A stretch of 64,000 bases of DNA from Struthidea cinerea (taxonomy: Eukaryota > Chordata > Aves > Passeriformes > Corcoracidae): NCBI GenBank assembly GCA_013397865.1, contig VZTI01001783.1, positions 356,554 through 420,553 on the forward strand. The letters are read 5' to 3'. The notes beneath the pieces are model-generated. The model ran no database searches and had not been told where the DNA came from. It saw nothing but the letters and a program-made list of their open reading frames with translations. The position numbers and the translations under genes were made by a program. Below, piece by piece: positions 57,253 through 64,000 of the stretch (position 1 is its first letter; each line of letters starts with the position of its first letter).

Positions 57253-60164
57253 TCTCTGTGCCACATAAAAATAAAAATAAAGTTCAGGCCACCTTTATCT
57301 CCAGGACTGTTTGATTTCATACAATAGATATAAGAACACCATCCCTGCTGCCAGAAAATATTTATCCATTTTGGCCACATTTCTATAGGAATTTTATGAT
57401 GCAAAAGAGCAGTGCTGCAATCACATAAATTAGGAGACTTATTTCAGGATTGTGATAATAAGCCAATGGCATTCCCCTTGCTTGGAGTGAACATAAAGGA
57501 GTAAGAGAAACAGTGGTGATAGAAAATAGATGTTAACGTTCAGCTGTATCTCCAGTATGCTCAGCAAAGTGCTTGTTCATTGTCTTAATTCACTCTCACA
57601 TTCTTTTTTGTCCTGTTCAAGACCAAAAAAAATGCAACTTGGGAAAATAGCAAGGCAGCGCAAGAAAGGAACAGCTGCTTTCTTAAAAATCTTTTATTGC
57701 CCTAATTTATTATCTTTTTCTAGTAATAAAAATCATGTTGTGAGCAGGGAAGGTGACCTTTTATACAAGTCTTGCAAACTACAGGGACTTGGGTACCTCA
57801 AATCTAAATCTGCTGAGGAATCTAGAGAAGTTAACTCCTTTATTCTCCTCTTGCCTAAACCAAGTTAAATCAAAGACAACAGAACAGAGCTCACCTAATG
57901 GAACATATCTGACTGTATCTGAGTTAGCTATCCATCTTCCCTTTACTGTTAACAGAAAGAAACAGGCAACTCAGCTAAGGAAGGCCAGATAAACCTTGCT
58001 CTATTTCTTTCTCTTCAGTAGTTATGTGGGGAGTTTGTTGGCCACCTTAAACATGGCTATCTGTACTAAAGTCCTATGGAACAAATCCCAGAGTGAGTCA
58101 CCACAGTTTAATCAGCTTTATCCTTATAGTTTCTGGATGAGGAACAGTTTAACACAAGGCATGAACCGCATAACCCTTTATTTCATCTGCTTGAAATAAA
58201 TATTGTAGCTTATCATTTCCCTGTTCTCTCTGAATGACTCAAACCTAAGGGCCCAACTCAGTAGGTACCACTGAACTACAACTTCTCTTCAATGAGTAAG
58301 AAACAAGTGCCAAAGACTTGAGCTCACAGAGCGTCTCTGCCCTCCTGTCTTTTCACTTCTCTCCATATTCTTCTCTCACCTAAGCTCTCATCACCATCTC
58401 CAGCTTTTAGCAGCTGGTGGCCAAGATAAAGCAGGTCAGCTGCCGAAATTCTTCGGATAGCTTTTGACAGTCAATTTGGATCAACAGTCTACAGGAACAG
58501 TGCATTTCTGAAAGCCACACTCACTTTATACACCAGTGCAAATGGCTAATTTTCAAATATGTCAAACGGCTCAGGATTAAGTGTACTGGAAAGTATGAAT
58601 TTAATTTCCTCTGTTTAAGAATTAGGAGAGAAGCTTATTTTTAAATTTCCCAGTTGCAAAATAGTAATTTCATTTTATTTCAGGGTTGTTTTCTGTGAGG
58701 TGAGGTGGTTGGTACCATGTACAGCATTAATTCAAAAACATGCTAAAGCACACAGAGTTTTAAGCAAGCAAATAGCCCCAATGAAGTAAAGAAATTAATA
58801 TTGCACACTGTCCTTCAGTAGTCAAGACCTGAAAGTCCGAAAATATCATTTCTATTTTTGTCCCCACAGGAAAAGCAATAGAAAAGCATTTATTGTTTTA
58901 AAACCTATTCATGCAGTAACTAATGGCTTGACTTTGGACTGTGGCATTGTCTTGATAAACGTTCTTTCCAAGATACTGCTTAGTTTACTCCTGACCAGGG
59001 AGAAAGCGAGCAAGTGAGAAAGACTGACACGGGGTTGTGTTTGAGGCCAGATTACCCAGAGGCAGAAAGTGGTGGGCAGCCTTCCTTGGGACCCTGTTCC
59101 AGTGACATAGTATGTCTTTTCATTAGAGGAAAAACTGCTTTCAAAGGCATCATAGCAATTCCTGAAGGACGCTCTGACATTCAATATGGGACAGAGAGTT
59201 ACTGTTTAACACTGAAATACTGTTTATTAGATAAACATTACATTTAAGTAGCAAGAACACACATGAAACCATTGCAAAAGTTAATGTACTTTTTTGGCTG
59301 CAGCTTTGTCCTTCATGTTATTTTTCTTGAAGAAAGAGTTTAATATTGAAGAAAAGGTTCAAAAAGCACCAGTAATGTAAACCAAAATTTGCTTGCTCAG
59401 TAATACTGTGTATTCTCCAAACTGTTCCATCACTGTTTTCAATGTTTACTCCGGAATAACAGTTTCCTTTTTCACAACTCAAGGATCTTCTCAGTGGTGC
59501 AGGAAGAAAGTAAAAACTTCTCTGTGTGTGACAACAATCTGCTGCCACAGCAATGCGTGTCATCTTACATGCAACCTTTCGGGCTAAATTCTGCTCTTAA
59601 TTATACTTGATTCATGCCGTTGGCTTGCATACTTTTACAGAAATTTAAGAGAGAGATTTCTTGCACAACTATTATGAGTACAGCTCTGCTCCTACGCTAA
59701 TCTTACTTCACTGGTCTCAACCAAGTTGCTCCCCATTTATATTAGTTTACCAGAGATCAAGTTCAAGCATGAAAATCATCAGGAAGTTATAGACATTTAT
59801 TCAAAATAAAAATATTTTTTCTCATTAATCAGGAAAGACTATGGAAAAAGTAAAGAAGTGACCTTACATTTTGTTGATATGTGAGAACATTTGTCCAAGT
59901 ACTAAATCCCCCTTTAAAGAAAAATAACATGTGCTAAAGCTTTAAAAGGAGTCCAAACACAGGATTAATTGAGGAGATTGATTTCAGTTCTCCCCACCCT
60001 AGTTTAAAAGGCCTTTTCTCAACTGGATTTTGGGGAGTTTGGTCTTTTAGACCACTTATTCTTAACAGCAGTAAAGAAGAAATCTGGGAATTGATTTATT
60101 GTAAGGATTTTCCATTGTACTCAATGGATATTCTGTGCTGCCTTGTTTCGCGCTTTTTGCGGGG
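57253..60164. other. unique sequence, no gene recognised
   Basis: No gene or repeat recognised. A 112-codon plus frame at 57530-57868 has no features beyond a hydrophobic Ser-rich start. Confidence 0.5.
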
Positions 60165-60198
60165 TTTTGGTTTTGCTTTTGCTTTTGCTTTGGGTTTG
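60165..60198. repeat. (GGTTTT/GCTTTT)n short tandem repeat
   Basis: GGTTTTGGTTTTGCTTTTGCTTTTGCTTTGGGTTTGGGG. Six-base units with drift between GGTTTT and GCTTTT. On the plus strand it is G/T-rich. Confidence 0.85.
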
Positions 60199-60708
60199 GG
60201 GTCTTTTTTTGCCTTCTTTCTAGCTAATATGAATCTGTTAGGGTTTACACTTTGCATCTACCAGTATGATATATCTTCCTCTGATACTGAACACAAAAGA
60301 CCTGGAGCCTGCATTTAAAAAATGAACATTTCATGCTGGTATTGTACTGCAACATACAGCTCTTATTTTCAGGTTGCTTGGAACTGAGAACTTGCTGATT
60401 CACTACTATGCTTTAGAACTGCTGTGTTAGCTGAGGAGCATAGAGTTAGGTCAAACCAGAGAACAAAAAATCTCCCATAACAAATGTAGCATTTGACCAA
60501 AGACCAAATCCTGGTTTGGTTTTGGGTCATAAAGGTGCAAGCCCCTCATCAATCAAGTTCTTTTTTTGAACTGATCTTATTCCAGGACATTAACTCTTAA
60601 GAGCCCCAGGAGCCAAAACAGAGAGGAAATTACTCCTTTTAACAGAGGATGCTCTTGTAACTGCAGCACCACGACACACCGACAAAGGCGGCTGTGTCCG
60701 TGTTTCAG

Positions 60709-61024
60709 GAGCCAGAGCTCAGGGCAGCTCTGCTCAGGGACCTACACCGACTCATGGTCGTATTACGGGTGGGGACACACACTCGGAGGAAGCTATTTCT
60801 CCCTGTTGCTCTAACCTCCTGCTGTTGGAATCTCTGGCACAGAGCAGTCAGATCCAGCTTTACTGCATCTCTGCTAGCAGATTTGGGCTGCTCCGCATGC
60901 ACCGCTGTAACTCAGAGCAGGCAGACACGCCAGGCCAGACCCTTGGCTGCATTCACAGACCACACACCAGCAGGCTTAGCCTTACATCAGCTAGTAACAG
61001 CTCAAGCTGCTCAGAAACCAGGAG
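60709..61024 (+). other. exon-like open segment A of a hypothetical transcript
   Basis: The segment is 316 bp, open throughout in one frame, preceded by GTGTCCGTGTTTCAG and followed by a consensus donor GGAG|GTGAGTG. It is GC-richer than its flanks. The translated frame includes ELRAALLRDLHRLMVVLRVG near the start and ALHQLVTAQAAQKPGG near the end, with no domain recognised. It ends with one base left over (G), which forms GAT with the start of the segment at 61450. An in-frame ATG occurs within the first 16 codons. The acceptor has a weak pyrimidine tract, so this could also be part of a first exon. A 65-codon minus frame (60705-60902) overlaps. Confidence 0.2.
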
Positions 61025-61128
61025 GTGAGTGCTCCTGGATTTCTAATAGCATAGCTTTAATCGTGAAAATGTTCTTCCAGGTTTATTTAAGCCACAAGAG
61101 ATCTGAATGGCCAGCAGGGGATCAGCTC

Positions 61129-61271
61129 CCCAGAACAGTATTCAAGGCCAGGTTGGATGGGGTTTTGAGCAACCTGGCCTAGTGGGTGGTGTGTCTGCTC
61201 ATGGCAGAGGGGCTGGAACTAGATGATCTTTAAGGCCCTTTCCAACCCAAACTATTCTGTGATTCTATGAA
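61129..61271 (+). mobile_element. CR1 LINE, short 3' end fragment
   Basis: CAGAACAGTATTCAAGGCCAGGTTGGATGGGGTTTTGAGCAACCTGGCCTAGTGG, then AACTAGATGATCTTTAAGGCCCTTTCCAACCCAAACTATTCTGTGATTCTATGA. This is the last part of the CR1 3' UTR with its octamer tail (ATTCTGTG ATTCTATG). It is strongly 5'-truncated and well preserved, so relatively young. It sits inside the putative intron between the exon-like segments at 60709 and 61450. Confidence 0.94.
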
Positions 61272-61449
61272 GAGTATCCCAGGCACGCCTCTTTCTCTTT
61301 AGGAACAGATATGCCCATAAGATGGCCAGAAATTGCTGACTCTGTGATGCAAAGCACATGATCTGGCCCCTGTACTACATTTCCTGTCAAAGCTGTACCT
61401 AGAATTTATGAAACTCTGGTGATTTTTTTTCCCCTCTGTTCTGTTTTAG

Positions 61450-61679
61450 ATCAGGCTGAGAATACATCTGAGCATTCAGAGATTTTTAATATTGTCTTTT
61501 TCTGGCTAAACAGATGTAATGTTTTATTATTTTCCCACACTTCACGCTTTCCAAAATGTACTCCTCTTATAACTATAAATATAGGAAGAGGAGAGAAAAT
61601 GGGTAATTGTAGCTCCTATCCTTTCTTATCAAAGCTATGTGTTGGAAGAGAGGGAGAAACTGAGAAAAAAAGAGAATGA
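61450..61679 (+). other. exon-like terminal segment B with poly(A) signal
   Basis: A textbook acceptor (GATTTTTTTTCCCCTCTGTTCTGTTTTAG, ending 61449) is followed by a frame open for 76 codons to TGA at 61677-61679. Phase fits the donor at 61024 (G|AT, aspartate). The frame begins QAENTSEHSEIFNIVFFWLN and ends in a charged GREGETEKKRE tail. AATAAA at 61681-61686 directly follows the stop. If it is the poly(A) signal the 3' UTR would be very short. Product unrecognised. A 61-codon frame (61639-61824) overlaps. Confidence 0.2.
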
Positions 61680-61680
61680 G

Positions 61681-61686
61681 AATAAA
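61681..61686 (+). terminator. AATAAA poly(A) signal candidate
   Basis: Canonical hexamer one base after the stop of the exon-like segment ending 61679. A common word in AT-rich DNA, so weak evidence alone. Confidence 0.2.
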
Positions 61687-64000
61687 ATCTATTGCAGACA
61701 TTTCTCAGCTGAATGTCTTCCAACTAAGCTTCCTCTCCCAAACTTTGTGATTTTGAAGATGGTGTATGATACATCTTATACACAAGGATTTAAATGTGGG
61801 GGGTTTTGCAATGCAAGAAAATAATGTTTCCAGTCTAACTCAAACACCAGGGGGAAAAGGTGTGTTCAGCGATATCTCCCAGAACTACATCTGCATCGTG
61901 ATTGTATAGAGATTTTTAAATGCCTGGCCTGTCCATAGAAACCAGCTGTGAAAGAAGAAAAATCCAACCCTATTACTACAGGAACCTGGAAGGAAAGCAC
62001 TATTAGTGGATGTTCTCACTTGCTCTCCAAACACTATAGCACGTGCTTCTTTCCCCAGGACATGTATTAGTGATCTCAAAGGAGCATTTGCCTGTCACAT
62101 TACACCCTGGAGCTTTGAATCAGTATTTGCCAACTCCTGTCAACCTCAAGCACTTAAAAGTCATGACTCCTACCCTAGGCCAATGTATGATGATCTCCCA
62201 AACACATAGAGGCTTTTTTCTGACTCTTTCATTTTACATTAGAAAGTTTAGATCTTATTTTTAGATCGTATCTTTCCTTGCCAGATATCCATCTAGTGTT
62301 TACAGCACTGCCAGATCCAAAATATTGAGAATATTGAGAAGCACTTTTGGAAGTTCTTTACAAGACTCCCACTTGGGAGCCACAGCTGTAGTCAGCTCAC
62401 TATGGTTTTGTTTGGGCATTATGTGTCCCTCACTTCACACAAATTCATCCCCACATCTACAACTTAACTTTCTAAGCAGCTCAACCCAGAGAGCAAAAGC
62501 AGGAACACACTCTCCAGTTATAGATCAGTTCAGCCCCCACACTCACATCTGTTTCTTGACCTAGCATCACCCCTGCTCCTTTTGCAGCACTGGAGGCTCC
62601 ACATCTCATGGGGTCAGTCTAGGGAGGATTTAGCCCCTTCCCATCCTCCTTGTCCTGAAAAGGGAGATGTCTTCTTCCAACATAGCAAGATGAAGTGGGA
62701 ATGGACAGCAAGGCCCACAGTCCTACTGAACTGCTGTGCCTTTTCCTGACACCCTCTTTTTCTTCTCTCCTGGGGGGTTAATTTGGAGTTCTCCTTCTTC
62801 CACATTCCTACAGAAAATGTTGCCTGCTCATGCACAAGCGGGAAGGAGTTCTGTTGGCTGTCCCCAGCAGCCCTGCTGTCTTCCCTGTGGTTGCTGGGGA
62901 CACGGCAGAGGCAGCTATGTGAGAACTGCAAAGCATGCAAGGACTGCAACCTGCCACCCACCCACCTGGGACCTCAGTGTTTGCTGCACATGCTCTTAAT
63001 AGTGAGTCCTAAAATGGGACGGTGCTATTTCTTTCCTCCTGTCCCTTGAGAGTCCCAGTCAGGCTGATTATATTCAACCACACTTGCAGGAGAGATGAGA
63101 TATTGTGTCTAAAGCTGCTTTCCAGTGACTTCTTTTATTTCTTCAACTAGAAATTTCTTGGGACTCCATTTCATAAAATATCCAGTTTATCACACTTCAT
63201 ATCACTTTCAGTGACCAAGCCATACCTAAACAGGCAGCTATCAATTACGCTCACAGTTCCAGTAGGAAAATTGGCTAATCAATCACACACGCGAGAGGCA
63301 AGCTTCAGGTTTGGCCTCAGTTTCTGAGGCAGATTTTGGCAGTTCTTAGTATAAATTGTCTTTACATTATTCAGTTATACCAGCTATTGGAGTTAGCACC
63401 GTACTAGTGAGAAAATGAGGAAATCCTAATGCAAAACAATGGTTTTTCACCCAGCATATAGGCATAAAGCATGCGTCAAATTCCTTGAATGAAAACTGTA
63501 CAGAATGACACGGGTGTTATGAGTTAAGACAAACCACAGGGTTCATACGAAAGATCACGTGCATCACGGGAGTTCAGGTTTGAAGTGAATGTTGGCTTTG
63601 GGTTTGAAGTAAACATTGGGTTAGACTTTTCACATTTTCCAATGCAGCCTCCTCCTCTATATCTATTTTATGGTGATCTATTTGCTTTCTGAAACTACAG
63701 CACTGCATAGGTAAGAAAGAAGAATGGTTAGCTGTTCATGAGTATAAATTCTACCTAGTCAATGTGATGAAGCACAATGAATACTTCCACACAACAGTGT
63801 CTCCAAGACTAGGTTCAACCTACCAAGTAAGACTGAAGAGGAAATAGCTGCGGAAGAGTGTTGTTGCATCCCAAATCCTTATACTTTATTATTTGGGAAG
63901 TTATGAAGACCATGTAGGCAGGCGAGGTTGCCATAAGATTTAGAGCAAAGAATATGGTAAATATGAAATCAGGTTGAAACACTCATCAGAATTAGGAAAC
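61687..64000. other. unique sequence, no gene recognised
   Basis: No recognised gene or dispersed repeat. The frames at 62614-63049 (115 minus, 87 and 88 plus) overlap in a GC-richer patch and cancel each other as coding candidates. A short direct repeat (GGTTTGAAGTGAATGTTGGCTTTG / GGTTTGAAGTAAACATTGGGTTAG) lies at about 63577-63625. Confidence 0.5.

Noticed and set aside
60694..61182. 162-codon plus-strand frame taken as one unspliced gene
   Set aside because: Its last third runs into CR1 3' UTR sequence, and it begins at a GTG. Only the part before the donor at 61024 is kept as an exon-like candidate.
1..64000. tRNA, rRNA, known microRNA hairpins, CRISPR arrays, bacterial operons
   Set aside because: None was seen. 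Composition, repeats and lack of dense coding show this is vertebrate nuclear DNA. The tRNA-like stretches belong to SINE relics.

Overview
This is vertebrate nuclear DNA, almost certainly from a bird. It is AT-rich and CpG-poor with no bacterial gene organisation. It carries CR1 LINE 3' ends with the octamer tail ATTCTRTG, an avian ERVL-type solo LTR, MIR-type SINE relics and sparse microsatellites. Interspersed repeats cover only a few percent of the window, which also fits a bird. The species cannot be told from the sequence.

No known protein-coding gene can be recognised with confidence. Open frames are short (the longest is about 170 codons), overlap on both strands, and are what chance allows in 64 kb. 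The window therefore looks like a gene desert or the inside of a very large intron. The secure annotation is the transposon fossil record: an ancient CR1 near 10.2-10.6 kb (minus), CR1 at 24.9-25.2 kb (minus), a solo LTR at 25.8-26.4 kb (minus), CR1 at 30.9-31.2 kb (minus), a 5'-truncated and internally deleted CR1 with reverse-transcriptase remnants at 48.65-49.32 kb (plus), and a short CR1 tail at 61.1-61.3 kb (plus). Three MIR-like SINEs lie at 8.9, 29.1 and 56.9 kb. Simple repeats include (AT)n at 20.0 kb, (CTTTTT)n at 30.4 kb, (AAAT)n at 33.3 kb and an 18-bp tandem repeat at 32.5 kb.

Two places show splice-site-bounded open segments whose reading phases join and could be unannotated transcripts. 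One is a plus-strand chain at 23.1-27.9 kb (four segments, with an alternative last segment at 28.9 kb). The other is a two-segment chain at 60.7-61.7 kb that ends on a poly(A) signal and has a CR1 in its putative intron. Both are hypotheses: open segments with good splice motifs are common by chance, and I chose these by eye.

Several stretches rich in homeodomain, TCF/LEF and CCAAT-like motifs (4.7-5.0, 5.4-5.7, 19.5-19.9, 41.3-41.5 and 45.1-45.7 kb) have the texture of conserved non-coding enhancers of the kind found around developmental genes. That can only be tested by alignment to other vertebrates. Two striking palindromes stand out: a perfect 14-bp-arm hairpin at 31,813-31,844 and a near-perfect one at 39,788-39,814.
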